A stretch of 64,000 nt of DNA from Epiperipatus broadwayi (taxonomy: Eukaryota; Onychophora; Udeonychophora; Euonychophora; Peripatidae). This document shows positions 44,526 to 57,352 of this stretch, in pieces. The stretch spans positions 12,136,292-12,200,291 of the forward strand of contig JAQFVV010012402.1 in the NCBI GenBank assembly GCA_028023455.1, read 5' to 3'. The first letter of the stretch is position 1; each line of letters starts with the position of its first letter. The translations under genes and the position numbers were made by a program. The notes below the pieces were generated by a model, which saw nothing but the letters and a program-made list of their open reading frames with translations, was not told where the DNA came from and searched no databases.

Positions 44526-47500
44526 CCAAGCAAGGTTCAATTGTTCGGAGGGGGATTGTGATTATAATTTTTAAAGTAAAAGTGTGCTATTAGAAATAGC
44601 TAAGTAATTATAGACGCTCTCGTAATCGTTTTTAAAATTATAAGAGAGTAGTTTTAAAATAATTTATAAAAGTTTACCGACAAATATGCAGTGCTAATTT
44701 TAATTATAATTTCCTATTGATCGTCTCGATCGAAGCTCAATTTACTATCAAATAGTCATGAAAATGTCGTATAAGGATAAAATGTATTGGAGACTTTATA
44801 CTAAAAATTTAACAAACGCTGGATTAACTAGGAGAGTTACTAGATGCATAAAAGTAATATGTTGGACCTTATATAAATTTAAAAGCTGATGGTAATTAAT
44901 TTTTATAAAACAGATATTTAAAAGAATGAGAAATACTTCTTTATGAAGAAAGTATTTGTAAATTATAAATCTAAGTATATAACTTAGTAAAGATGGTAAA
45001 TAATAATGATTACATAAATACTTGCCTTGTTAATAAAAGACTAAATTTTGACAATTTTAAAAGGCAAATAAATTGGAAATTTAATGGGTAAAGAAATACC
45101 TATAAAAAAAATTATTATATTATTAAAGTCTGAACGCTGGTCGTACAGAAGACTCTAAAAGTAATCTTACCTAAATATTTGTTAAGGAATGCGCAAATCA
45201 AATATACGTGGATATCCAAATCAATTAAAAATAATTAAATAAGAACTTTGTAAATTATAGACTAATTCTAAAAAATAATAACTTTTAAATAATAATATTT
45301 TTTCCTTAAAAAGAAGTGAATCCGGATTCCATAAACTATTTTAATTATTATTATTATTTTTATGGTGGAATTAACTTTGACTTTTATTTTATTTTTTAAA
45401 AAAAAAGAACATTTTCATTTATTCTATAAAAACTTTTAAAAAACACGTGATGTACCGGAAAAGGAAGTAATGTTTGGTGAAAATTTGTGCCTAGGAAAAA
45501 GAACAATTATGGTGAAAAGAAGACACCGTTGGATTTTATGTAATATGTTTTTTTTTATTTATTAACTAACATAAATATTTAATTAATTATTGATTTATTA
45601 AAGATAGGAAAGGTACATTTACATTTTTAAAATAATAACTAAATATTAATATAACTTTTCATTGCATAAAGTTTATTTTATAATTATACAACACGTAATA
45701 TTTTAAAGAATAATTGTTGAGTGTAAATGTGAAATTATTTTGTAAAATTGTAATCCTGGAGGACATCGTGTGACGGACTGTACATTAAAGTATCATTTAT
45801 GGTAAAAAATTATGTAATAATAATAATTTGATGTATTTGCTATGTTTTTCTTTAGATCAACCAAATGTTATTTGATTGTTGAATGGATGGATAAATATTT
45901 AAAGAATATACACGCATAATATTAATAATAGTAGTTTTATTTTAATATGCATACTTTAAATTGATGATGTAAATTTAGTACAACATAATATGAGAACCTA
46001 GAAATAATTATATGATTCTTTCGTGAATAAATTTTAATGTTTTTGTTACAATATTAGGAATTAGATTTATTACATTATTGTAAGTTATTTATTTTTCTTT
46101 TCAAGTTAGTAAGAGGTATAAAAGTCTATATTTTATTTTATTTTATTAGATAAGTTAAGTTAATTTTATGTAGAAATTTATATTTTGATTGAAGGTATAT
46201 CGTATATAGATGATGAGGTATAAGAGAGTTTGGATAGTTATTTTTTTTTTTAAAAAATTGGTCATCTATTTTTCTGAAGTTAAATAAGGTTAAAATGACT
46301 TTTGTAGATAGAAGTTTTTTAGGAAGGAATAAGAATAACAAGTAAAGAAGAGTAATAGTTTAAATATAAAAAGAATCATAGAATTTTATTTAACATAATA
46401 CTTTATAAAATTTGAAATTATTGAATAATTTTAAATATTATTTTAAAAGAACATATACGTATTGCATATTTTAGTAAGACATGTAGTATGAAATCACATC
46501 GGAATGACATAAATAATTATAATCAATAATTGTTATTATATTACAAAGTTATATCAGTTTATACATTAATTGATCTTTGAGTAATATTAATAGTAAATAT
46601 ACTACATACTAGTACATTATAATATAAATAGCAGTAAGACTTAAGTGAAATAGCATTTTAATTATTAAAGTCTGTTTATTTACATATATGCTACATGAAT
46701 GATATTTCACATAAAACCTTTTCTTGTATTAACTGAGGACAAATGATGTTTATTAAAATTTAAAGTCATAATCTTAATTAAATGTTATTGATAGAACATT
46801 TTAAGAAATGTATAAATTATCTATTTATGATTATGGAAATAGTAACAGTGTAAAAATCTTGTATTATTATTTTTTATTTTTTTTATTTTCTTCGGTTTCC
46901 ACTTTAAATGTAAATAGTGTAAATAAGTTATGTGTTAAAGTTGATGTAAATAAATTTATTTAAGTTGTTTAAAAGTGTGTCGAATTCATTATTTTAAACC
47001 ACAGCATTTGACAACAGATAATTTGAATAAACATAATATTTGCACAATATGAATTTATTATTTTATTACTTTAGAATGAAACACAATATTTTCTTAATAT
47101 AATTTATAGAAATTGATTGACATTAAAATATAATATTACAATGATCACGAAGTAATTATAATATACAATATAAGAGTATAATATTATTTATTGCCACAAA
47201 TTGTTAAATTATAAGACTTTAGTATATTTTAAAATTAAGATACCATATGGAAATGAAAGACATGTATATGATTTACTTATTTTTTTAATGATTAATAGTA
47301 TAATAAAATAAATAAGATTAAGCTATACACTAAAGATTATTATTGTTAGTTATTGTTATTAGAATAAGTTAGGTGTATTTAGGTTTGATATTAAATCCCT
47401 TATCATTCCTATCTGCACGAATTATTATTACTTTAAGATAATTAGAAGAACCTGAGATTATTTAATTATTATTTCCTTAATAAAAGATTGAGATGTATTT

Positions 47501-47595
47501 ATCTATTATTATTAAAGATAGTTCATTTATAAAAGTCATAAGAGTGCTGTAGAGTTAGTAATGAGATAATAAAGAAGTAATAGTATTCTTATGCC

Positions 47596-47630
47596 ATTGA
47601 GATAATGTCTTGGGAAGACATTGGCTCAAT
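47596..47630 (+). other. Conserved stem-loop near the end of the left repeat
   Basis: attgagataatgtctt-ggg-aagacattggctcaat forms a long hairpin. The inverse copy at 59480-59513 has compensating or tolerated changes and still folds. It could be an RNA element or a transposition/termination signal. Confidence 0.5.
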
Positions 47631-48454
47631 GTAAATTCAATTACCAATTGTAACTTCACTTCACAGTCTCATGATTTTAGTAAATACTTATTTAATTAGT
47701 ACATAATACTGAACTATATTAATTTTGGATAAGTTATAATAAAACTGATAAGATATAGTATTATAAAAAAATATATTAAAGATAGTTATACATATTTTAG
47801 CTGAGCATAATGATTTAATTGAGCTAGTCATATTTTAAATTATATCATATATCGAGAAGTGAGGGTACAATATATATTGTAACATTAAGACCTATCAAAG
47901 GGTGCAGAAAGAAAAGGAATCTTACAATTAAGGTTTTCACATTGGTTGCCAAAAACTAACAGTTGTAACCTTACAAGAGATGATAGAACAAGTGCTGGAC
48001 CAAAGGTTTCTCAGCAGGCACCATAATACCTATGGATTTTCCACAGAGCATGAGTCCTTTTATAGACAACATAAATAACTAATTATAATTACTAAAATAC
48101 CAGGTTTTTATATTAATGTAAATTTTACCTTTTATCTTATTTAAAAATTTAAATTTTAGGTTCTTTTTGCAATTTTTAAAATGTCATATCAGGTTCTAAA
48201 ATGCCTGTATCTCAGGATTCAAAATTAAGTTGCACTTGGAACAAGAAAAATAATAATTGTAACATACTTTAAATCTCTAAACTGTGTCAATTATTCAAGT
48301 TACACTCTAAACATTTTATATTCTTCTCATAGCTTTGTCATTAAACATTTGTATTTTAAGTAAGCAGAAATGTGGATTACATAACAATAAAGTATTTAAA
48401 TATTTAAACAACATATGGCTAGCAAATTAAGATATTCCTAAATATTTTAAAATT

Positions 48455-48622
48455 ACCATATAATACTAAATCATCCATGCACTCTACTACTATTACACAA
48501 TGCTTTATTTAGCACCCTCTTTTACAGCTTACAGAACTTTATACCTTCTAAACTTGAAATGTTGGTAAATAAAGCATTGTGTAACAGTTGTAAAGTGTAT
48601 GGATGATTTAGTATTATATGGT
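48455..48622. mobile_element. Hairpin MITE, ~168 bp
   Basis: Arms of 57 bp, 48455-48511 and 48566-48622, are close inverse complements: accatataatactaaatcat at one end and atgatttagtattatatggt at the other. They flank a 54-bp loop. No coding capacity. Target duplication is unclear. Confidence 0.8.
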
Positions 48623-49032
48623 ATACATTTGGCAATGTAATAAGAAAGAGTAATTGCGTAACTATTTGATTTCTACTATCTATAAACCTTTCTAAGTTTT
48701 ACAGCTTCTGATACAACATTCAATAAGTATTAACATAGGATAATGCAGCAGGTAGAAAGGGTATTATTTTATGCTACCAACTACATTACAAGTGCATTTG
48801 AAAATAAAAAGCAAATAAACATAGTATTTTTCTTCTTATAATGCAATTAAAATGAACAACAAGCAAAGTAAATAAATAAATTTGTAAGTTCTCATTAAAC
48901 ATGTACTCTTCTAAAATAATTAATACTAAAGTTTTATTAAATAAGATTTTCTGAGTAAGGAATGGCAATGAAACAGAAATGTATTTAATTAATAATAAAA
49001 ATATTTATTTACTCTATGAGATATTACTTTAC

Positions 49033-50340
49033 AATAATAATCAGAAAATAATAATTAATTCTTTATAACAGTTATATAAATATCAATAATAATTTTACAC
49101 ATAAAAAGCCTTTTTCAGCACCTGGTTCGGTGCTTTTTTCAAATGTTAATAATCTATTTAACATTAACAAACTATTTCAGACATAAAATCATCTAGTGTT
49201 CAATAATGGAATTAAAATAAGCAATAACTATGCAAATCATTAAAATAAATCACAACCCTCATATATAAATCCAGTAATTACAAAATAATTGACTATATCA
49301 TAATAATACATTAAATAAATATTATATGCATTTTTTACAATTATATATATATATATTTAATATAATTTTCAATTCATTTTTAATTAACCAAATTTTTAGA
49401 AGTCTTGTAAATAAATAATTATTCAAATTATTTTTAATATAGTATGTTTCACATATTTGTCTTCTTTTTGGATCTTTGATGAAATTTAAAAGTTTAATGT
49501 AGCATCTGTTCTATGTCCATATTTCAAGTAATGAATGTATAATGCAGATTTATCATTTCTTCTATTAATTGCACATTATGTTCCTTGGCTGTTAGCACTA
49601 ATTGTTTCCCAGTATTCCCAAAGTAAATCATTTTACAAATTTCACATGTAATTTTATATACAATTCTTTTTTTGTGTGCCATATATTATCACTTAACTTA
49701 TAATTGCCTATTAATTGATTGACATTTTTATTATTTGACCAGCAATATTTATATTCTTCTCAATATAATTTTTGTTATATTTTAATGTATTATAAATCCT
49801 AGCATAATATAAAAGTTTAATCCATTTCTTATTTGATTCATTATTACCATTATTTTTCTCAGAAGTTTTATCACCCACTAGATTTTTTAGAATTAAAAAA
49901 TATATTTGTAATAATTTTAGGATCATATCCATAATTTCTATATAATTTGGAGAGTGGTGGGTCATGTGAAAGTCTGTGCTCATACCCTGTCTATTATATA
50001 ATTTAATAAATTTATTCTTTGGTAATTAAGCTACACTTTCATGTATATTATATTTATCATTCCTATATTTAAAATTTTTAATAACTGCCAATTTTTGTAC
50101 CCATGCTTGGTGTGAATCTACCTGGATAATTTTTCTTAATTTATGTTCTTTAATAAAAAAATTTAAATTAATTTTATTATCATTATCTATATTAATTTCT
50201 ATATCTAAATATGTAATTTTATCTTCAAATTATACTTTTTTAAATTTAATTTTATATATACTATTATTAAACTCATTATAAATATTATTCATTGCTCTTT
50301 TATTAACAGTAATTAAAATATCATCATTAGATCTAGAATA
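49033..50340 (-). pseudogene. Penelope-like element (PLE-2), minus arm of palindrome
   Basis: Minus-strand reading begins with the RT catalytic region SRSNDDILITVNKRAMNN (compare YxDD), then FNNSIYKIKF and KITYLDI. It continues through GDKTSEKNNGNNESNKKW to the GIY-YIG start, where the minus strand of 49590-49670 encodes the VYKITCEICKM/GNTGKQL type of motif. The 3' part carries a hairpin at 49118-49133 (gcacctggttcggtgc), which may be a hammerhead remnant. The element is truncated at its 5' end at about 50340, where the T-run begins. It is inactive because of stops. Confidence 0.75.
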
Positions 50341-50365
50341 ATGTATTATTTCTTGACTAATTACT

Positions 50366-50390
50366 TTTTTTTTTTTTTTTTTTTTTTTAC
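50366..50390. repeat. Poly(T) at palindrome centre
   Basis: About 24 T separate the two inverted PLE-2 arms. It could be the trace of a joining event such as twin priming. The ORFs 50341-50610 and 50361-50555 (minus) run through it. Confidence 0.9.
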
Positions 50391-51575
50391 AAAAGTAGAA
50401 TTTGAAGATAAAATTAAATATTTAGATATAGGAATTAATATAGATAAAGATAATAAAGTTAATTTAAAATATTTTTTTAAAGAACATAAATTAAGAAAAA
50501 TTATCCAAGTAGATTCACAACAAGCATGGGTACAAAAATTAGCAGTTATTAACAATTTTAAATATAGGAATGATAAATATAATGTAGATAAAAGTGTAGC
50601 TCAATTGTAAAAGAATCAATTTATTAAATTATACAAAGATTATGGATATAAGCCTAAAAACTATTAAAAATATATTTTTGAATTCTAAAAAATTTTAGTG
50701 GGTGATAAAATTTCTCAGGAAAATAATGGTATTGATGGTGGTAATAATGAATCAAATAAGAAATGGATTAGAATTTTATATTATTCTAGGATTTATAATA
50801 CATTAAAATAAAACAAAATTATATTGAGAAGAATATAATTATTGGCTGGTCAAATAGTAAAAATCTTATTCAGTTAATAGGTAATTATAAGTTAAGGGAT
50901 AATATACCATATAAAAAGAAATTGTATATAAAATTACACATGAAATTTGTAAAATGATTTATTTTGGACATACTGGGAAACAATTAGAGGTAAGAGTCAA
51001 GGAACATAATAGTGCAGTGCAATTAATAGAAGAGATGATAAATCTGCACTATACATTCATTACTTGAAATATGGGCATAGAATAGATGCTACAAAAAGTA
51101 TTAAACCTTTAAATTACATCAAAGATAAAAAAAGATATATATATATATGAAACATACTATATTAAAAATAATTTGAATAATTTTATGCATATTTACAAGC
51201 CTTTTATAAATTTGGTTAACAATTGGTTAATTAAAAATGAATGGAAAATTATATAAAATTATATATATATATAATTAAAAATGCATGTAATATTTACTTA
51301 ATGTATTGTATTGTTATGATATAGTCAATTATTTTGTAATTACTGGATTTATATATGAGAGTGTTGATTTGTTTTAATGATTTATATTGTTATTGCTTAT
51401 TTTAATTTCATTATTAAACACTAGATGGTTTAATAGCTGAAATAGTTCGTTAAATAGATTATTAACATTTGAAAAGAGCACCAAATCAGGTATTGAAAAA
51501 GGCTTTTTAAGTGTAAAATTAGTATTGATATTTATATAGTTGTTATAAAAAATTTATTATTTTCTGATTATTATT
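50391..51575 (+). pseudogene. Penelope-like element (PLE-2), plus arm of palindrome
   Basis: Plus-strand frame: VEFEDKIKYLDIGINID (RT 'FLDI' region), FFKEHKLRKIIQVDSQQAW, and VINNFKYRND. Further on are GDKISQENNGIDGG and NNESNKKWIRILYYSR. The GIY-YIG endonuclease follows, reading VYKITHEICKMIYFGHTGKQ then LEVRVKEHNSAVQ. The usual Gly of YIG is kept as FGHTG. The RT catalytic block is missing on this arm because it is shorter at the 5' side than the minus arm. Stops and frameshifts are present. The last ~150 bp mirror 49033-49190. Confidence 0.8.
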
Positions 51576-52051
51576 TTATGGAAGAACAGCATAAAGATTT
51601 TTATTCTTTTCCAATTTTGATACTACTTATGCAATAAAATATTTATTTACAAAAAGCATAAAGATTTTTATTCTTTTCCAATTTTGATAATACTTATACA
51701 ATAAAATATTTATTTACAAAAAGCATCATTTTTAAATTTAATAAATTAGACTAACAAAATATTAATAAACTATGCACATAATAAACTCCATGAAAACCTT
51801 CCTTAGAATTTACAATACAAGCAATTATCATTCCCTAAAAATTCTCACTTTTATCTAATCTGGTCTGTCTTTAAATATTATACATTCAGAATAAAACAAT
51901 ACATCTATATGCCTATATTCAGAACACTATTAAAATATATATACTTTACCCATTGAAACTGTTTGAAAATCAGTGTAGAGACACTTTTTATAGATTTATA
52001 AAGATAGAAAAAATATTATACAAAAGAGAGTAACACAAATATCATAATACT

Positions 52052-53315
52052 ACCACTAGAGATTATTCTCAAGAATTCCATTGATAAATTTTTCTCCATT
52101 CTTGAGAAATTTAATGCCATTTCTTGAGAATTTCTAGAAAAAAATAAAACAGAAAATCAAATTATTTTTACAAAACATTCCTTAAAAATTCTAGTGCAAC
52201 TCTTTTATTAACTTATATTATTTTCTCAGTTTAAGTATTATTATGTTTAATGACATTTAGTCAGCGTTAATAAAAAAATAATTTGCAAATTAACTACACA
52301 GTTTTATTTAGTGTTTATTTATACAATATATAATTTTTTTTAGATTTCATAAATGTAAATTTATTAAAATATGTATATATGCACACTTAAATAGATCCAA
52401 AAATGATCAAACAGAACTATAGTGATAGGTGGAACTATTTTAAAAAGGAAACGAACCAAATTCGATATGAAGCAAAAGGTTTTTGGATGAACTTAAAATT
52501 CAAATATCAAAGGGGAGGAATAATGTGATAATTTCATTATTAAAGTTTCTTCAAGATCCAAACTATTTACAAGAACAAGATGACAAATTCTTCAAATCTA
52601 TCTCGAAATTTGATATCATTAAACTAGCTAAAAATTATATGCAGAGATTATTCCAAAAGAATTATGCAGATGAAATGGAGCAGAGCAATTCTGATTATGA
52701 GTTGGATATTGAAGTAGCTGTCCTACAAATACTTCAATAAGTTTACAATAACAATTAGAAGAGTCGATATTAGAAATTTTAAAACAACCTCAACCAATTG
52801 CGAAAATTTTTTTAATGTTGAAAAAAGAATTCATTTGACGCCACAAGGAAAATTGATAAATAATTTGGAAAATTTGAAATCTGTGTTCCGCACAACTAAG
52901 CCTACATCAGCACAAAATGAACGGAAGTTTTCGATGTCAGATCATATTGTGTCCAAAAAAAAGAACCCGAGTAAAAGATTCGCTGATTGATTGTTTATCT
53001 TTTTAAAACATTTTTTAAAAGAAAATATCTAGATCTCACGTTTAATTCACTTAATTTAAAAATTGGATCATACATAATTTATAATTTTCAATGGAGATTG
53101 AATGAGTCAAAATTACATTTGCATTTTTTTTTAATTAAAGAATTTGTTAGTTTTTATATATATATATAAAATGTTATTAAAGTAATTTTCAAAATAAAAA
53201 TGGGAGAGGCGGTATTTTAAATTTTTCTTGCGAATTCTCAAGAACATCAAAAAAATTTTTTCATATCTCAAGAATGAAATAGTTCAAGAATTGCATATCT
53301 TTAACTAGAACCTAT
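52052..53315 (+). pseudogene. hAT DNA transposon, internally deleted
   Basis: Near 52420 the frame SDRWNYFKKETNQIRYEAK resembles the start of a BED zinc finger. It is followed almost at once by the C-terminal part of a hAT transposase. ISLLKFLQDPNYL and IIKLAKNYMQRLF appear in 52483-52740. The dimerisation motif TSAQNERKFSMSDHIVSKK then appears at about 52900-52965, with KDSLIDCLSFLKHFF in another frame. The DDE catalytic core between them is absent, so this is a deletion derivative. Repeated ttctcaaga/tcttgag words at 52060-52135 and 53225-53290 in inverted arrangement probably mark subterminal repeats. Exact ends and an 8-bp TSD were not identified. Confidence 0.65.
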
Positions 53316-55788
53316 GATGGGGTGAGAAAATAAATATGCTCAATGCTTACAATATATTTTAAATTTAAGTTATAGCAGAGCTAATAATGTATTTTAAAGA
53401 TAAGCATGTCTTCAGATATTATGACATACTAAAATATGCATTATATTAAATTCCAGGCAAGTCTAGATAATAAAAAATATGAATAAGTAAAATACAATTA
53501 GGCACTCGATAACTAAGTGCAAGCAGTACTGACAAATAAGCAGCAAGCTATGCTCTCACTCATGGAGAAGCTGAATCCATACAAAAATAAAATACTATCC
53601 TTTCCCCCAAATGGATATACTACCAGTATAAAGCATAGATTTGATAATGATAATAAATAAATAAATTTCTCGCATACAAAGCCATGCCATTTGGCCTAAC
53701 ACTTTGTATATGGCGACAAATCATAATTGCATAATGATAATAACATTCAATTTTATAAGCTATCTCAACTCTCGCATTCACCGATGTTTATAACATTTTT
53801 ATTCATAACCATTTATATTGGATATATAAAAAAGGCTGCTTGGGTACATCATTTTGGCTGAAACAACAAATTGAGAACTCTGAATAATAAAAAAATAACT
53901 TATAAAATAAATCTTTTTCCCCAATATTTTTTATCCACTTTTGTTCATGTATGAGTTCCTTTAGAGATATATTTTACAACACCATAAATAATAATAGCAA
54001 TTAAATATAAGGCATATATATATTAACTAATTTTGTTTTACCATTTAGATTAGGGGTTTAAGTTTTTTTTAATCTTATAATAAAAATAATCCCTTTTCAT
54101 TCAAGTTTTTTTTTTGTATCTTCTGTAAGAAAATACTGCAATATTAGTCTTTTCTTCGAGCAGATAAAAAATACACATTTTATAAATATAACAGCAGGAA
54201 TTCTTTTTTTTTTTTTTGAATGGGGTTCATATTTAAAGCACAAATTATAAAATTCATACACTTTAATAATATTAAGTATGACGTAAGTTTAAATCATTGC
54301 TGCTTTCTTTGAAGTAATATATATTTAAAAAACAAGCAATTTAGAAAATATTCTAAATGAATAGGCAGATGATGAATAATTATATCAATTCAATTTTAGC
54401 TTATCTACATTAGTAGACAATCTAATGAATAAGATCTTTTCTCCAAAGTGTTGAAGCTGTTTCTTATGACATATATATTAGATATAACCATTATTCTAAA
54501 AACATATAAATATTTTTTTACCTGTTTAAAACTTACTTAATCACTTTAAAACATATCTAATTTGTAATTTATTCCAATTAATCGTATTTAAACTTAATAT
54601 CTCTAAACTCTGGCTTTAAATAACTCTTACATGAACTAACATTTTATAAATTATTATTTTAAAACGATGTATTTGTAAACTAACAAACAGAAATCCTAAT
54701 GAAAATTAAATAACCATATTTTACAGAAGTGAACGACTTTATTAACTGCCTATACCTAAAACATAATAGACATTAAACTAATTCTTATTTAGAGCTAAAC
54801 TATCTATAGGGATTTTTAATCAAACATTAAATAATCTAATTAGTTTTTTTAAGTAATTAATATTTAAATATGCTAAGTAAATTATTTTAATCAATAATAT
54901 TAAAATATTAGCTAAGTCTTTATAACATCTAGAAGGAAACTTATTTAATCTAATCTAATAAAAAAATTACATTATAGAATATATATTTAGCCCCAGGATC
55001 AAATATATATGATTGCAATATATATATATATATACACACACTTTTGTTATGCATAATTCACTTTGATTACATATCAAGTAGATTTTTTGAGTGCATAATC
55101 AGGTAAAAAAAAATTTAGATTATCTTCATTCACTTTACAAAATAGAATACAACATTTTTATAACTTTCAGTGTAAATTGTACTGCTATTACTTTCAATAT
55201 AATGAACAGTGAAACAAATGCTATTATAATTAGAGCAATAGTTAAATGTTTAGTGACTGCATTTATTCCATTTTTAAAAGCATCCAAAATTTAAGAAAAA
55301 TAATGTATAACTATATTGATCTGTAAACACCTCTATATATGAAGTATATATGCTAATGAGAATATATTAATAAAAGTTATTAATATTTATGGAATCAGCT
55401 CAATATAATAAGTTTGTCTTTGAAATTTTATTATTATGATGCATTACTAATGACAGAGTATATATGAACTTTGCATTTATCAATAATTTTTTTTCTATAA
55501 ACAAATTTTGTTCATTTTAATATACTATGCTTAATATTTTACTTGTTCCATATGTATAAGCATTTTTCTTGTTTATTTTATTGATTTACTTTGATATCTG
55601 CTTTTTAATTTATAAAGTCATAATGTTCTTAATGCTTAATATATGATGTTTTGTATATCACTTGATTATGATTTAAAATATTTAGTTTAAGAATGAAATT
55701 AAAATGTTTTTTGCATAAACCAGTTATTGATGCTGCAATTAGACACTTTAATGGCATGAATCCACTTCTGTCAATTGATCATACAATA
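53316..55788. other. Gene-poor AT-rich stretch
   Basis: No supportable gene or element on either strand. There is a short TA/CA tract near 55018-55042. The 67-codon ORF at 55091-55294 has no motif. Confidence 0.35.
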
Positions 55789-55789
55789 A

Positions 55790-56225
55790 ACTTTCCAAAT
55801 ACAAACAACTTGTTAGAAATAACACACAAATAGACAATACAGGTTAGTAATTACATAACGTTTCGAGTAGTATTATTCTCCACTCTTCTTCAGGTGTTGC
55901 TGGCCTATATGCACAGTGACAATATTCACTTAGAAGTTGAACTTGCACTTTTAGATTCTTGAATATCAAATTTTAAAGCAAACGCTCTACCAACCGAGCT
56001 ATTCTGTCAAAGGCTCAGTTGGTAGAGCATTCGCCTTAAAATTTGATATTCAAGAATCTAAAGGTGCAAGTTCAACTTCTAAGCAAATATTGTCACTGTG
56101 CATGTAGGCCAGCAACACCTGAAGAAGAGTGGAGAATAATACTACTCGAAACATTGTGTAATTACTAACCTGTATTGTCTATTTGTGTGTTATTACTAAC
56201 AAGTTGTTTGTATTTGGAAAGTTTA
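55790..56225. mobile_element. Head-to-head pair of tRNA-headed SINE-like units (palindrome)
   Basis: Arms 55790-56000 and 56011-56225 are near-perfect inverse complements around a 10-bp centre. Each starts with a tRNA-like D-arm (ggctcagttggtagagc at 56012). A T-arm-like B box follows (ggtgcaagttcaacttc, about 56073-56089), so each is a different SINE family from the five ~110-bp copies. The body holds acctgaagaagagtgg, then actactcgaaac, then a tail ending ttgtttgtatttggaaagtt. No TSD is clear. As DNA the whole could form a cruciform. Confidence 0.8.
56117..56155 (+). ncRNA. Hammerhead-like core inside tRNA-headed unit
   Basis: ctgaaga fits CUGANGA. It is followed by a 6-bp stem (gagtgg with ctactc, one wobble), then gaaac. 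I could not find a convincing stem I or NUH cleavage triplet, so this may be a fossil hammerhead borrowed from a PLE end. The mirror copy is at about 55860-55895 on the minus strand. Confidence 0.35.
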
Positions 56226-57237
56226 AATAAAGTTTAAAATTTTCTATACATTCAACATTCATTCATAAATGATGGAAATAGTCTACCATATCACATCTTA
56301 TAATATACCATCATTACAAACCTTCAGACAAACTTTTTTTAGTGTATTGTAAAATAAGATAGTAGATGATATATATAATAGGTAAGTTGCATATTTGTGG
56401 ATTAATGATTTATCCATGAGAATTCTATGGTATGGATATATAAAAATATCACCTTGTTATGCAAGTATAAAAAGGTCTTTTTTAAAATTTCTCTTTTTAA
56501 TATAATATTAAATATTCATACAAATTCATTATTAAAATATAAATTATTTCTGTCAATTAATCTTTAAAATTTTCATTTTTTATTTTTTTTATTTTTTTAT
56601 CTTTGTGACTGGAAATAGAGATAGACAATAGAAGAAATTTTAAATACAAAAACAATGATATCTGAAATGGAATGCAAGTCAGTAATTCTATTTTTCTTTG
56701 TTTTTCATTTAATAATTGCCAGACATACATCTTTACAATAGTTGAGTAAATGTTTTGATTTACTGATTATATGATATGATTCCAGTCAATCATTGTCTGG
56801 TTTTTATTTTAAAAACAGTATTGCTTTTATATTTTAATACTGAATTAGAAACTCATCCTTGAATATTATTGTTGTGAGACTTACATCATATATTTTTTAG
56901 GCATTGTATTGCTCAAATCCGAAATTGAATTTTGTATTGGTATATTCCACTGTGACCTTTGCATATTTGTTTTGATTATAATCATTTGAATTAATAGTTC
57001 ATTAATGTATCTTATTAGGCATTGGTGTTTGCATACAGGTGATTAAAATAAATATCATTTCCTCATCTTTATTTATGCATTCTAACATTGCCTATATGTT
57101 TTTCTGTAATTGTATACTTGAGTGTTAAAGTCTAAGGATTGCACGTAAGGTCTATTATTTTTGATGTTTAAATGCCATTTGATCTCCCAAGTGACATAAT
57201 ATTCAAGTATCAGTTTTGAGACATTAAATACGTTGTT

Positions 57238-57344
57238 GTCAAGCGTTGGTGGTCCAGAAGTCAGCACGGCTGCCTTACAAGCAGTTGCCCGAGTTAGCGG
57301 GTTCGCTTTCCGGTCTATGTTGTGACACATGAGAAAAAAAAAAA
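57238..57344 (+). mobile_element. tRNA-derived SINE, copy 5
   Basis: gtcaagcgttggtggtccag opens the unit; gctgccttacaagcagttgc and the B-box-like gggttcgctttcc follow. It ends tgttgtgacacatgag plus an A12 tail. TSD acgttgtt is at 57230-57237 and 57345-57352. The 82-codon minus ORF across it is a shadow. Confidence 0.88.
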
Positions 57345-57352
57345 ACGTTGTT

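Larger units (their letters stand above)
43550..47869 (+). mobile_element. 4.3-kb TGT...ACA repeat, left copy
   Basis: Begins TGTGCCCTTTTGTATGGGTC and ends GAGAAGTGAGGGTACA, with short inverted ends (TGTGCCC/GGGTACA). Flanks are atatat on both sides, compatible with a short TSD but uninformative in TA-rich DNA. The inverse copy is at 59242-63501 and matches along the whole length with many indels. No ORF of length or motif is seen. About 970 bp in are a CCAAT box and a TATA box, and near the end a stable hairpin is conserved. TG...CA ends plus an internal promoter resemble a very long LTR (solo). TIR-like ends leave a non-autonomous DNA transposon possible. Confidence 0.75.
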
